A DNA stretch of 64,000 nucleotides from Apiotrichum sp. Y4204 (GCA_025531455.1 JAMYHL010000001.1:248001-312000), one strand, 5' to 3'. Numbered from the stretch's first letter, positions 33,756 through 45,753 are shown. Made by a program: numbers and translations. Notes: generated by a model from the letters alone, not told the origin.

Positions 33756-34737
33756 GCGCTCGATAATCACCCGGATCCGCCCACAGATCATCTCGTACCA
33801 TCATCCCCCACGCCCCATTTGATCGTCGTCACGCCCGCTTGCTCCTCCGTCACACGCGTCACACTTGCGCAGCACGCACGCCCACGCTCAGACTGCACAT
33901 CTCACCGCCTCGTCGCTCAGGCCGCCCGTCCCATCTCCGCGGCTGGTCCGTTACCACTGGTCTGCTGGTCTCCGTCTGTTCCGCTTTCCTCTTGGGCTCC
34001 GTGTTTACTTTCGACATTTGCCTCGACTTTGAACAATTAGAACGCAATTCCGAACAATTCCCACCGTTACCATTCAGTGGCCTGCCCACTCTCCCGCCGC
34101 ATGCCATGCAAGCCATGTCCATGCGCGCGGTGAACGCCCTTCACGTCGCCATGTCTCGCCGCCGGCGCGCGGCTCTAGACTCGAACAGACTCTAGACTCC
34201 TGTACTCATAATTCATCTCTCTCGTAGATACGAAATCTGCATCCTGTGACTGATTTTATTGTACTCCCTGCGACTGATTTTCGTCCCTACAATTGCCGGA
34301 GGCTCTTGGCAGCCCAATGTTCCTATATTCAATCCTCAACGTCACTCGTCACTGCTCCATCGTCACTGCTCAACAAACCACACACCGCCCAACAGCACGC
34401 ACCCCATTCCGGTGATCACATCCCCCAAGACGGCAACCAAAAAAATCTAGCGCGCGATGGCCGACGACCAGGAGCATGGCGGAGAGCTTACTCGCGCGGA
34501 GTTGAACCTTATCGCAGGGCGACGCCGTGCCTTTCCGATCACGCGTTCCCCACCTGGAAGTCTGCCATTAGTGCGGGGGAACGGTAACGCTCCCCATAGA
34601 CCAATCACCAGTTAGCGGCTATTATCACCTACCATGCCTACCAATCATCTCTGAGACGACAGTGCCGCCGCCGCTCGGCGCTCAGCGCTCGGCGCTCGGC
34701 GATCGGCGGTGATCGGCGCCATGAAACTGTCACCGCC
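33756..34737. other. Intergenic, no gene seen
   Basis: It holds the 3' flank of the small gene, then a degenerate direct repeat around gactgatttt (about 34247-34280), and G/C-rich repeats of a cgctcgg motif (about 34675-34712) just upstream of the tRNA. Confidence 0.35.
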
Positions 34738-34814
34738 GGTCGCGTGGCCAAATGGTACGGCGTCTGACTACGATGAGTAATCAGGAGATCGCGGGTTCGA
34801 TCCCCGTCGTGACC
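34738..34814 (+). tRNA. tRNA-Arg(ACG), 6-nt intron
   Basis: Sixth copy and the only one on the plus strand. Identical body, intron tgagta exactly as in the 6297 copy, followed at once by a T5 terminator (34815-34819). Confidence 0.93.
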
Positions 34815-34819
34815 TTTTT
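34815..34819 (+). terminator. Pol III terminator of tRNA-Arg
   Basis: Five T directly after the discriminator end of the tRNA-Arg gene form the usual RNA polymerase III stop signal. Confidence 0.75.
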
Positions 34820-35500
34820 CGGCCCTGCGGGAGATGCATACGCATCCAACGAGTGCAGCAACGGCGCAATGGGTGGTGGGAGTGTCTCGGAGACCTATCC
34901 AGGCCTCCAGGGCCGCCGACGCCAAACACATTCTGGCGGAGACATCTGATGTATTTCCCGATCGGCGCGACGTGTTCGGTGACTTCGGTTTCCATTCACA
35001 ATGCCTGGCGGGAGTCCCTCAGCCAGGGCATAGCCAGATCTGGCTGATGACTGACCTGGTTGGGTCGCCGAGATGCGCTCGCATGTCGTGCTCAAATCGG
35101 GTTCCCTGCTGACCATTCCTTTCCGGCATTAAGCACTGTACGGAGCGCAGTGCACCGGCGCATCGCAACACCGCTTTCCGATCGCGTAATCGCTTACGTT
35201 CGTACCAAAGTGGGAAGTGATCGTCTTGTCGGTCCGACATTGGTCTGGCATCTGCTTGTTCTCCAGACCGAGTCGGCGTCGGAATGTTAGGGTACGCTAG
35301 TAGTGGTCTTGTGCACAGATCGACAACTAGCTCCGCTGTGACTCCTCTTCCGCCCCGGACGAACGATGCACCGACTTGTCGACTGCGGTCCGAGCTCCGG
35401 CACGTGGCTCGGACCGGGCTCCGCCGGCCCGGGACGCCGGACATGTTGTCCAACACATAAATAACCTGTCCAACCGTCTGGTTCACCACCTACCTCAACA
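34820..35500. other. Promoter region of the A-T-R reductase gene
   Basis: No gene seen. An AT-rich element cataaataacc (about 35455-35465) lies roughly 40 bp before the start codon and may act as a TATA-like site. Confidence 0.35.
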
Positions 35501-38500
35501 ATGGTGACGCCGACATTCCACGCCCAGAGCCTGACGGAGCTGGTCGCACTGCGTGCCCGTGAGTTTACCCCAGGTGGAGCTAACGGGAGGCGAGCAGCCG
35601 GACGAGCCAGCAGTACATACCGGCGTGGCGGAGTTGGACGGTCTGCAGACCCTCACGTACGCGCTGGGCTGTTCTCGACTGACGGTAGATACGCGGATAT
35701 CGCGCGCGCAGTGGACCGGCTGGCGGGATACTATGCCCCTCTACTTGCTGACAATAACGAAGAGGAGGAGGTGCCCCCGGAACGCGTCGTTGCAGTGCTA
35801 ACTTCCACGGCGGTCGACGAGTCGCTCCTGGAGATTGCGCTCGCCAAGCTCGGACTCGCAGCGCTCCTCCTCAGTGTGAACAACTCCGCTGCGGCCGTCG
35901 CGCACCTGTGTAGGCTTACAAAGGCGGGGTATCTGATCTACGGGGGGAAGTACGCTGCAACCGCTGCGCGGGCGCGGGACCTTCTGCGCGAGGATGGGAG
36001 CGGGCTCTCCTTGCTTGAAGATAAGCGGTTCCCCCTCTGGGGACCCAGCGGGCTGCGCGATCCCAAGACGCGCATAACCGCTTTTCCTCCCCGCCTTACC
36101 CCCGAGCAAGAGAGTAAACGCACCTGCGTCATCCTCCATTCGTCAGGCTCGACGGGGTTTCCGAAACCGGTGTACGTGTCGCACTACGGCCTCATCGCGA
36201 ACGCGGCAGTCAGCGTGCCCAAGACGGGGTTTAGCGCGCTCCCACTCTTCCACGGCTTTGGCCATTTCTCAATGTAAGTAAATGGATTGGGCGCGTTCTG
36301 ATGGCAGATTCCGCTGCATCTACCATGGTAAGGCGTTCACGCTCCTCCCGCCCCATTTGCCCATCACTGCGGCGAATATCGTACGCACGATTGAATCCTC
36401 GCCCACGCGTCCAGTACAGCATTTTGCGGTGCCATACGTGCTCAAGCTGTTGTCCGAGGATGCGGCAGGTGTCGCGAGCCTGGCAGGCATGGAGGCCGTG
36501 TCGTTTGCGGGCGCCGCGCTCCCAGACGACCTGGGCGATCGCCTCGTCGCCGCCGGCGTGCCCCTCTACTCGCAGTACGGGACGACTGAGACGGGCGCGC
36601 TACTCACCTCGCGCCGGGACTATGCTTCCGACCACGGATGGAACTGGCTTCGCGTCGAGGGGCTCATCGCGGCATATCTCGAGCTCGTGCCCCATGGCGA
36701 GATGTTCGAGGCGGTGGTCAAGGACGGATGGCCGGGCAAGGTCATGAGCAACGCCCCCGACGGGAGCTATGCCACAAAAGACCTGTTTGTCCGCCACCCG
36801 CAGCACCCGACGTGGGTAAAATACGTCGGCCGGCTGGACGACACCCTCACGCAGACGCTGGGCGAGAAGACGAACCCCGTCCCGATTGAGCTTGCCATAG
36901 TGAGTTGTATTTGGGCCCTTTCTGACAGCAGCGCGGAAACTCGCCGCTTGTGCAGGAGTGTATTGTCTTCGGGGACGGGCGGCCGCTCGTAGGCGCACTC
37001 ATCCTCCCCTCTGATGCTGGGGCAGAGCTCTCAAAAGATAGGGAAGCATACATCACCGCAATCTGGCCGGTTGTCGCGGAGGCCAATGCGCAAGCGCCAA
37101 CGCACAGCCGCATCCTCCCCGAGATGATCGAGATTCTCGCGCACGGCACCGACGTGCCCGTTGCCACGAAGATGAGCATCCTCCGGCCAGCGTGTTATGT
37201 CAAGTTCAAAGACGTGATTGATGCAGTGTACGAGCGGTTCGAGGAGGGCGGGTCGGAGAAACGCGATATCAACACCGCAGGGGAGATGGAGGCGTTTGTA
37301 TCCCAGACAATTCGCTCTGTCTTGAGCGACTGCGAAGATTTGGGACGCGATACAGACCTGTTCGCGTATGGTGTCGACTCCTTGCAGGCGACGGGTATCC
37401 GGAACGTCCTCCAGAAAACGCTCGTTCTCGACGTCAAACTTGGCCAGAACGTCGTGTACGAGTTCCCGTCCATCGCCCAGCTCTCGGCCCATCTCCTGGC
37501 CTTGCGGAGCGGTATATCGTCCGAGCACGATGTACACGCCGAGATGCTCGCCATGGTGGACAAGTGGGCTGCCGAGGTCAGACCTCCATCCCATACCATT
37601 TCTGCCCACAAGCCGTCCCGACACACTGTTCTCCTTACAGGCGCGACGGGCAGCCTCGGCGCACATATCCTCGACCAGCTCGTGCGCCGAGACGATGTGG
37701 TGGAAGTCATTTGCCTCTCCCGTGCAAAAGACGACACCGACTCGCTGTGCCGTATACGCGACTCCCTCTCACTCCGGAAACGCAAAGTATCGATGGAGAA
37801 GATCCGCAGCTACGCGGCTGACGTGAATCGCGCCGACCTCGGCCTTGGTCCAGAGGTGCAGGACGCTCTCCGCCCAACGATAGTGATCCACAACGCGTGG
37901 CCTGTCAACTTCAACCTCTCACTCGCGAGTTTTGACGAACACGTCGGCGGCGCAGTCAACCTCCTGAACGTGGCACATCGACAGCAGGCGGCCTTCTTCT
38001 TCTCCTCGTCGGTCAGTACGTGCCAGGCCCAAAGTGGCCTCGTGGGGGAGACGTTCCCCACGTCGCCGAGCTCGGCAGCCGGCATGGGGTATGCGCGGAG
38101 TAAATGGGTGGTGGAGAAGCTCATCGAGCGCCGAGGAGGTAACGTCCTCCGAATTGGGCAGCTGGTTGGCGACACCGAGCAGTGAGTAAGGAGGATAGGT
38201 AGAGCTGACCACAGTGGCGTGTGGAACGAGACTGAGGCGTGGCCGCTCATGTTCCGTGCTGCGACGACTATTGGGTGTCTGCCGTTGTTGGACGAACGGC
38301 CGGAGTGGCTTCCGGTTGACGAGGCGGCGAGCGCTATTGCGGAGATTGTGCTTGGGGATACGGAGCAGAGGGTGTATCACGTCCTCAACACACACAGTGC
38401 TGTGTGGACCGATATCCTCACCGGACTAAGGCAAGGTGGCCTCGAATTCGACACAGTCACACCCGAAGGATGGATCACGCGCCTGGCGAGCAGTGACCCC

Positions 38501-38698
38501 GACGTGGGGCGGAACCCGACGTACAAGCTCCTCGAGTTCTACCGCGGCCGGCTCAGTAGGCGGGCGAGCACGCAGTTCGATGTGACCCTCATACGGCAAG
38601 TGTCGCCCACCATCGCTGCGTGTCGGGCGGTTGATTCGGGGCTTGTCGCGCTATGGACACGACATTGGATCGAGACCGGGTTCTTTAGAGTACTGTAG
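35501..38698 (+). CDS. Adenylation-thiolation-reductase enzyme (NRPS-like carboxylic acid reductase)
   Basis: Exons 35501-35558, 35590-35656, 35689-36273, 36308-36899, 36932-38181 and 38215-38698 give 1011 residues with every phase consistent; introns are 31-34 nt. The adenylation domain (about 15-490) has A3 core HSSGSTGFPKP near residue 190, A5-type YGTTETG, and YVGRLDDT. The carrier domain has DLFAYGVDSLQATG, with S584 as the phosphopantetheine site. The reductase domain starts LLTGATGSLGAHIL (NADPH loop, near 668) and has the YxxxK pair Y821/K825 in GYARSKWVVEKL. Such enzymes activate a carboxylic acid with ATP, load it as a thioester and release it by NADPH reduction as aldehyde or alcohol. 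It is shorter than Lys2 aminoadipate reductase and lacks its N-terminal extension, so a secondary-metabolism or unknown substrate is likelier. No biosynthetic cluster surrounds it. Confidence 0.92.
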
Positions 38699-38898
38699 AG
38701 CGGCCAGGCCAGTATGCGATGTTATCCGTGTTCCGGCATGACAAGCATCACCCAGCGCGTTCCCAATGACGTCACTACACATTCCTTCCATTCCCTGTTG
38801 TTCCCGCGTCCAGAAGCTGCACCGTGTCCGTTACCCGTCGACATTCATGGCGAGAAACAAAAAAAGAGAAATGCCACTCATATCGCGAGCCACTTGAA

Positions 38899-39000
38899 GG
38901 TCCCGACGGGGATCAAACCCGCGATCTTCGGATGGCAAACTTGCTGTTTTGGAAACTGCAAATTCGAAGTCCGACGCCTTGGTCACTTGGCCACGAGACC
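38899..39000 (-). tRNA. tRNA-Arg(TCG), 30-nt intron
   Basis: On the minus strand the acceptor ggtctcg pairs with cgggacc, anticodon stem tcgga with tccga, and T stem gcggg with cccgt. The anticodon TCG follows the invariant T33. A 30-nt intron sits one base 3' of it, leaving 72 nt. It reads CGA/CGG arginine codons and is related to the ACG family. Confidence 0.9.
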
Positions 39001-40431
39001 GTCGTAACACGTGAGGAGGCGCTTCAAGAGGCCCGCGATAAGCCTGTGTTACGTTACGAGGAATGTGTGGCATTGTAGCTGACCGGTGCACTCTAATCGT
39101 TTGAACTTGGGATGGGATCGTACGCATCGCACAGTGTGGGGCGGGTTCGAAAAGGGAGTGCTAAATGGGGCCTCTGGGGGCCTTTGGACACGAAGCTCAC
39201 GAAAGAGGGGCCATGACTCTCTGGAAGCTGAAAACATGGTGGAGGAAGTAGAGCGTCAAACTGCGGGGGTGACTCTTTCTAAAGGATAAGAAAACAAAAG
39301 TCGGGAACCCATGGCCAGGAAAATGTGGTTTTCGAGCTGCAGTGTATATATGTCCTCGAGCTGCAAAGTATTTATGTCCGCGCCGCGCTGTGTGAGTAAC
39401 GTGGAGGACTTTGGACTCACACCTAATGCATCCTGGCGAACAGAACGACTTGAATTGATTCCAAATTACAGTGAAACGGAACGGGGAAGCATTAGGGAGC
39501 GGTACAGAGGAGATACTTCAGGCAATGGCAGCAGTTCCCAGTCGAGGCTGTCGCAGAAATCGCAGAGTCGGGCACCACACGGGCGTGGTCCGCCGGTCAG
39601 GAGTTGGGTTCGTCTCGGGAAACTGGGCTCAATGTTGCGGTGACCTTCATCGGGCCCATCGAGTTTGGCGTTGCCACCTGGCTTCTGGTATCAGACAGCT
39701 AAACATTTTACTGTCAGTAACTCTCCAACGCATCCTGGTGCGTCCCAGACACGGGTGTTTGCCTCGCTGCACTTTTTGTACTCTCTGCGATTATCGGCAA
39801 GGCGGACTGTCGCAGATTCGAGGTCGCAGACTTCCGACTCACCAAGACAGTACAGGTAACTCCCGTCCATCATGCGCTCCATCCCGCCCATGCCGTTCAG
39901 GAATGGAGGGATGGAGACCTCTGTTGGCGGCATGGCAGGGCTGATGCGAGTAGCACGGTGACCTGGGGGTGAGTGTTGCTGAGCATTGTACTTGAAAGCC
40001 GTGGCGCATGCTGTCCACGTTCGATGGATGGCGAGCTGTGAGAAGGGAGAGACAAGATGACAACAAGACGATTTTCTGTGGATTGATAATGTTCACCGTC
40101 GGGGACGTCGAAGAAAGGCAGGAATCGGACACACTTAGTGCTGGATGACGTGTGAGATGGTCAGCTATCAGCCAGCCCCATATGAGCATGCAGATCGCGT
40201 CGATCAGCGAGGGGTCAAAGTAGACTAAACGTGCTAGCGCAGATCGGCAGGAGCAGCGTGTTTCGTCAGTGATAACAGTAGTTGTGATTAGACATTAGGC
40301 ACCAGTGTCCATGTCCTCTGTTGATTCCTTTGCCTCCTCGATCAGTCCCACAGTAAAGGTCACACCTTTTATCATACAATTCGTTCTCTCATAGTATCTC
40401 GTCTGTCTCCTAATTCAGATCTCCCGTCTGT
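39001..40431. other. Intergenic, one doubtful small reading frame
   Basis: No confident gene. On the minus strand a frame at 39691-39933 could form a two-exon mini-gene (36-nt intron-like segment at 39807-39842 with gtgagt donor and gcgacag end), but the peptide matches nothing I know. Otherwise only flanking sequence is seen. Confidence 0.35.
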
Positions 40432-41529
40432 TCACTCCTTCTGCGTCGCCTTGACCTCCTCAATGGCCTTCTTGATCCAGTCCTGGCCCTCCTTGTAACT
40501 CTCAGCCGCGATATCATCGCGGTCAGTCGGCGCGTTGGGAACAAGCAAGCCCTTCTGCGTGGCGGGGCGCGCATCAATACGCTTAAGCCAGGCGGCAAGG
40601 CGTGGGAACTTGTTAATGTCCACCGCGGCCCACACATGCGAGCGGATCCACGGGTAGACGTTGATGTCTGCGACGGAGAACTTGTCGCCCACAAGCCAGT
40701 CGCTCTTCGCCAGCCCGTCCTCTAGCACCGAGTAGAGCCGCTCCGTCTCCTCCACGTACCGCCTGATGCCGTAGGCCGACTTGATGGGTGCGTACCGGCT
40801 AAGTGTCAGTGTCCCAGTTGGGTACCGTAGAGTGTGCGACTCACAAGAAGTGGTGCGCCTGACCCTGCATTGGGCCAATGCCGCCGTGAGCGAAGAAGAT
40901 CCACGACAGCGCCTCGGAGCGCAGCTTGGGGTCCGTGAACCAGAACTTGCCCTCGGGGTCTGTTGTCAACATTACGCATTCGGATTCGCAGTTTTCACTC
41001 ACCATAGTTCTCGGCGAGCCAGAGTTCGATGCTGGCGCTCTCAAAGATCTTGTGGCCGCCAAAATTGTCGTCCACGAGCGCGGGAATGCGGCCGTTGGGG
41101 TTGATGGCAAGGAACTCGGGGTGCTGCCGGTCAGAATACTCTCACTTTCAATCCTCCCACCTTCTGCTGGTTCTTCCAGATCTCAATAGCCGACACGTCG
41201 TAGCTCAGCTCGCGCTGCGCGAGGTCGGGGTACGCGGCGCGCAGCTCCTCCAGCAGCACAGACACCTTGTACCCGTTTGGCGTGCCTGCCGTGTAGAGGT
41301 GGAGCTTGGGCGGGCCCTGGTTGGGCACGGTACCGGCCTGCGACGGGCCGAGGGGCGGGGGGCGCGGCGTCTCGTTGTCAGACATGGTTGACGCGAAGAA
41401 GGTGAGTGCTTCTGGCGGGGTGTGGCCTGGAGGATTGGTTTGGTAGACTCGCGGGGTGGTGTGGATCCTGCCTCGGGTGAGATGGATGAGCGGGCGGGGA
41501 CGTATGCGGAGAAGAGGTGAGAGGCGCAT
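40432..41529 (-). CDS. Glutathione S-transferase, Ure2/YfcG-like
   Basis: Minus-strand exons 41161-41385 (up to 41529 with the upstream ATG), 41003-41123, 40845-40959 and 40432-40798 give 275 residues, or 323 from the upstream start. [20 protein letters not shown] opens the thioredoxin-like domain with the TPNGxK motif of Ure2-like GSTs. [19 protein letters not shown] and [14 protein letters not shown] complete the glutathione site. The helical C-terminal domain has [15 protein letters not shown]. These enzymes act in glutathione conjugation or disulfide reduction. The 48 residues before the internal ATG ([20 protein letters not shown]) read like a mitochondrial presequence, so two start codons could give cytosolic and mitochondrial forms. 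A TATA-like element lies just upstream. Convergent with the A-T-R gene. Confidence 0.9.
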
Positions 41530-41559
41530 GGGTGCGGGAGATACTGCTCTCTCACCGGT

Positions 41560-41570
41560 TATTTATATCA
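41560..41570 (-). promoter_or_regulatory. TATA-like element of the GST gene
   Basis: On the minus strand the sequence reads catgatataaataacc. It lies only about 35 bp upstream of the first ATG (41529) and about 180 bp upstream of the second (41385), so transcripts may begin very near or past the first ATG. Confidence 0.5.
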
Positions 41571-42211
41571 TGCGCAAGGTAACCTCGATGGTGCATGAGT
41601 AAGCTGTTGTCCGGGACAGGGGAGTGGGTGTTGATGGTGGAGGTTGTGTTGCGACGATGACGTGATTTGCACGCGGCCTCATGCGATATGGCACTAGAGA
41701 TTCCTGGTCACCGAGGATGACCGATATCGGTGCACATGCTGCTCATCAAGAATTGTTCATTCATCTGGCAAGCTGATGCACATGTGCTTAGCGAGCATGT
41801 GTGGACGTGCCGCACGCTTTGTCAGGACGGAATCCTGGCGGTGGGTAGCCAGCGTCTGCCCGGGGATGTAGTTTGGTGAGTGATGGTCATCACCGACTGG
41901 CGGTCCGTGCATTCGAGACAACGACCCTAACTTCTCGGACCCGGTCTGATGCCCGTCGGGCCAATCTGTGGGCCATTGATAACGACGCAAGTATGGACAA
42001 GCAATTAGTGAGCTCTCGAGTGATCAGTCTCAGCAGAGTCGCGCCCATCTCTCCTCAAAACACAGGCCTCTGGGCGACTCAAAGTCCAAACTGCGCAATA
42101 ATGTATCTCAGAAACCGGATCAATCGCATCTTACAGACGGAAAGATAATAGTCTGGGTGCTAGCTACAGTCTATTGCATACTAGCACATCACGAGCATGG
42201 GATGCAGGTGA
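41571..42211. other. Intergenic, no gene seen
   Basis: It contains the GST upstream region and the 3' flank of RPS0. No coding exon is supported. Confidence 0.4.
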
Positions 42212-42446
42212 TTACCAGCCGCCGGCGGCCTCACCCTGAGCGGGGGCGGCGGGCTCGGCGGCCCAGTCGGCGCTCTGGGGCTCAGCCGACCAGTCGAGGG
42301 CGGCGTCGGTGGGCTGGGCGGCGAAGCCAGCCTCAGTGGGGGCGGCACCCCACTCCTCAACGGCGGCGGGGGCGGCGGCAGCCTCGGCCTCGGCCTCGGC
42401 AGCGGCGGCCTTCTCCTGCTGCTCGCGCTCGATCTCCTCGGGGTCG

Positions 42447-42481
<35 letters not shown>

Positions 42482-43072
42482 CGAGGGGCCGGTGGGGCCA
42501 CGGGGGACGGTGCCGCGGAGGCGGAGGACCTCACGGCAGAGGAGGTACCAGCCGAGACCGACGGCGTGACGCGACTTGTTGTTGGTGGGGATGGCAATGT
42601 CAACAAACTTGAGGGCGGCGTCAGTGTCGGCGAAGGCAATGACGGGGATGTTGACGTAGGCGGCCTCGCGGATGGCCTGGTGGTCGACGCGGGGGTCGGT
42701 GACAATGATGAGGCGGGGCTCCTTGAACGAACGGGTGATGTAGTTGGTGAACGAACCGGGGGTGAAGCGGCCGGCAATGGCGGTGGCGCCAGTGAACGAA
42801 GCGAACTTGAGGACAGCACGGTGACCGTAGGGGCGGGCCGAGATGACACAGATGTCGGCGGGGTTCTCGATCGCGGCGATTACACGGGCAGCAAGGACAA
42901 GCTTCTCCCAAGTCTTGCCGACGTTGAGGACGTGGATACCGTCGGCACGACGCTTCCAGACGTAGGGCTCCATGGACTTGTCGCAGTTCTTGGTGCCGAG
43001 GTGCGACTGGGCAGCAAGGAGGAGCTGGACGTCGTCCTCAGTGGCGTTGAGAATAGCAGGAAGCTTGGACAT
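42212..43072 (-). CDS. RPS0: 40S ribosomal protein uS2 (RPS0/RPSA)
   Basis: A single exon encodes 286 residues. The uS2 core is plain: [79 protein letters not shown], and [15 protein letters not shown]. The C-terminal tail is Ala/Glu-rich with repeated W motifs (EEWGAAP, DWSAEP, DWAAEP), as in the laminin-receptor-like tail of eukaryotic homologues. The protein is needed for 40S maturation and sits at the head-body junction. The lack of coding introns, unusual here, and strongly biased GC-ending codons fit a very highly expressed gene. Confidence 0.97.
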
Positions 43073-44099
43073 GTTGGTGGATTTTATGGAGGTTGTTGGA
43101 AGACTTTAGGGGCTTGCAAACTTGGATAAAATGCCTCGACGAGAAACGGTCTGGGGTCAGCGATGCGAACACATCCGGCGATAGAGAAGGTGCGGCCGAA
43201 CGACGAAGGGACAACCGGGCGATTCGAGACGAGCCTTGTGGGCCATGCGGATGGAGGAGGCCACTCGACTGCTGGACTACCAAGACGGCAGCCGCAGCGA
43301 TCCAACAGCGGGCATCGCATGCCCCTCTTCCACGCCATCGTGAGGGCCGCACAGCGCATGAAGAGCACTCCATGGCCCCGCGGCCGCCTCTCCTTCTTCA
43401 TATTCTCCTCCTCCGTCATCAATCTCCTCGTCCATGTCCCTTCCATTCCCGTCCCGATATCCAGGCCGGTGCCCATCGCCAGTGCTCGTGTCTCGTTTCG
43501 CGCGCGCGTTCGTGTGTCCCTCGTCGTCGCTGTCGGCTACTCACCAAGGGCGGGTCCGGTATGTGGCAAGCGACACTTTTTTTGGGTGGGTTGAGGGGAA
43601 CGAGAAAATGTTCGTAGAGACTATGCATGATCGCGAGCGCGAGCACGCGCACAGCGGACCACCAGGCCACCACCGCGGCGCCGACGAACCACTCTGCCTG
43701 GCCTGCCTGGCTGCACGCAGCTTGCACGGTGGCTATCAAAAATGGACAAGGATTTTGTCCATGTCCAAATTCTTGTCGGGGCCAAAATTCGCCACATTGT
43801 ACATCATTTTGCGGGGATTTCTGACTTCGGCGTTATAGACCCTAGGCCTCCATTTGGCGCGCCTTAAATGTTTGTAAATAATTGTGCACGCCTTTTGAGA
43901 CTTTCTTGTAGGCACCCCAATTTATCAGATGAGCAGAGGACGGAATCAGACCGAAGCCTGGGCCCTTTTCGGACTCTTGTGATAGGTCAGTTGCCCCATT
44001 TTTGGGGATTGTGGATAATCGAGGATCGTCATGGGTGCATCACCTGACCCCGATTTTTGGAATTGGCGCTCCTACGCTCTGTCTTCTGTCTAGGACATT

Positions 44100-44135
44100 G
44101 ATTTGGGTGATTTGGGTGATGGGTGATATGGGTGA
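44100..44135 (+). repeat. Imperfect tandem repeat, unit gatttgggt/gatatgggt
   Basis: Four imperfect 6-9 bp units of the form ga(t)ttgggt lie in tandem. Noncoding. Confidence 0.75.
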
Positions 44136-45732
44136 TCGGCTGGTGCATCGCATTATCGCATGGAGCGGCACGGCACGGCATCGGCACTGTTTAACCTTCG
44201 GTTGGCGCCCTGGGTCCTACACCTTTGGAGGTGGACCGCTGAGACCTTCCGCCGGCGTGGCTTGTGCGATTGCAACTGTCAGGTATGCGTGATATCCGAC
44301 CAGCCAGGCCAGCCAGTGGCCAGTAATGGATCGCTGCAGAACATCCATCCTTCCCTATTCATCCGTTCTTGTCCTATCTTGTATAGCTTGTATGAGCTTT
44401 TCATTATGTGTGTATCTAGGGGCGTCGATCTAAACAGGGGCTCCAGTGGCGATCCCGATGATCGTCATTTCTGCAGCTCGTTGCCAGCGATGCTTGCGAG
44501 CGATAAATATCTTTCCGGTGCAACCCTGGGTCCCAGACAGCACGAGTATACCAATGTGACAGAATGCACGGCAAATCAAAGCGGGGCCCTCTTGCTGTGC
44601 GGTTCTCACAGTCGATCCGATCTAACCAACTGCGTTAAGGCTCCCCGGCGACTTCGTACTCTCAAGTGTTCCACTGTTCCACCCACCGAGACGAGGGTCT
44701 CTGGAGCGCGCGGCAAAATCGCGGGTTAAAACATGCCTGCCACATAAACATACTTCGCGGCCCAAAACGATCCCACAGCTCCTGTTGTGTGTCGCTCTTG
44801 GCCGTCTTGGCTGTCGGTTTGCGACATTTTATCAGTGAACCTTCGGCATTGTGATCTCGCCATGTTGCGATGTAATGAACATCACGTGAAACCAGTATGG
44901 AATTGAGAAGAACGACTGGGAGACCTGCGAGCTCATGGCTACACGTAAGGCGTGAAGGATGTGTGGATTGCGAGGGAGCTCTGCGGCTGTTGGCAATCGC
45001 TCCCGCCAAGCCGACCACCTATGGCTCCCAGCGACCTTGCATACTCCGTGGCACTGTGGATATTATGATCTGCCAATGATAACGACTTAAAACTGCAGGT
45101 GCGGAGGTGCCATTGAGCTTTGGTGCTTTGGATAGATTGGGATGAAAGTGGGGCCTCCGAGCCAGGGAATCGAGGCTATCCAGGAACAGCGCGGCATTGG
45201 CGCGTTGGCAGATCACAAGCAATTATCAAAAAGAAAATAATATAAAAAAAGTAAAAGAAAAAAACTAGATGGATTGGAAAAAGGGTGTCAAAAGGCGGGT
45301 CATGACTCTCTCGCCTCGCTCTTGCCGCTGTGAGCCAAACTCTGATTGAACCACCCACCCATCCAAGCCCAGCAGCGGAGGAACAGAGGTCATTTATCGA
45401 ACACGGCGTGCCTGGGGAGTACGTCTAGCTCAGCTCTGGAGCTCTGGAGCTCTTTTCCTGTGGGTATTGCCCGCTATCCCCTCTGGCTTTATGCCCACTA
45501 ACCTGCGCTACAATAATGATGCTGATCGCTAAAGGGAGAGGGTTGCAAGTTGGGATTTTGATTGGCCACGCTGGGTCTATCCGGCCTGTCCCTGTACGCT
45601 GTGCCCGCTGCGTTTGGCTCTGGAACTTTGACCGACGTACCGACTACCACCTTTTGCCGCTTGTCGCTCCCTTGGCCTCAGCTTTCGTCCGCGGGCCTGG
45701 GGCTTTGCACCCTTTTTTTCCTCCTTTTTTTC

Positions 45733-45753
45733 TTTTTTTTTTTTTTTTTTTTT
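45733..45753 (+). repeat. Poly-T tract (21 nt)
   Basis: An uninterrupted run of 21 T within a longer T/C-rich stretch (about 45711-45760). It could be a nucleosome-excluding promoter element or the A-tail of an old minus-strand retroinsert, but no insert is recognisable next to it. Confidence 0.85.
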
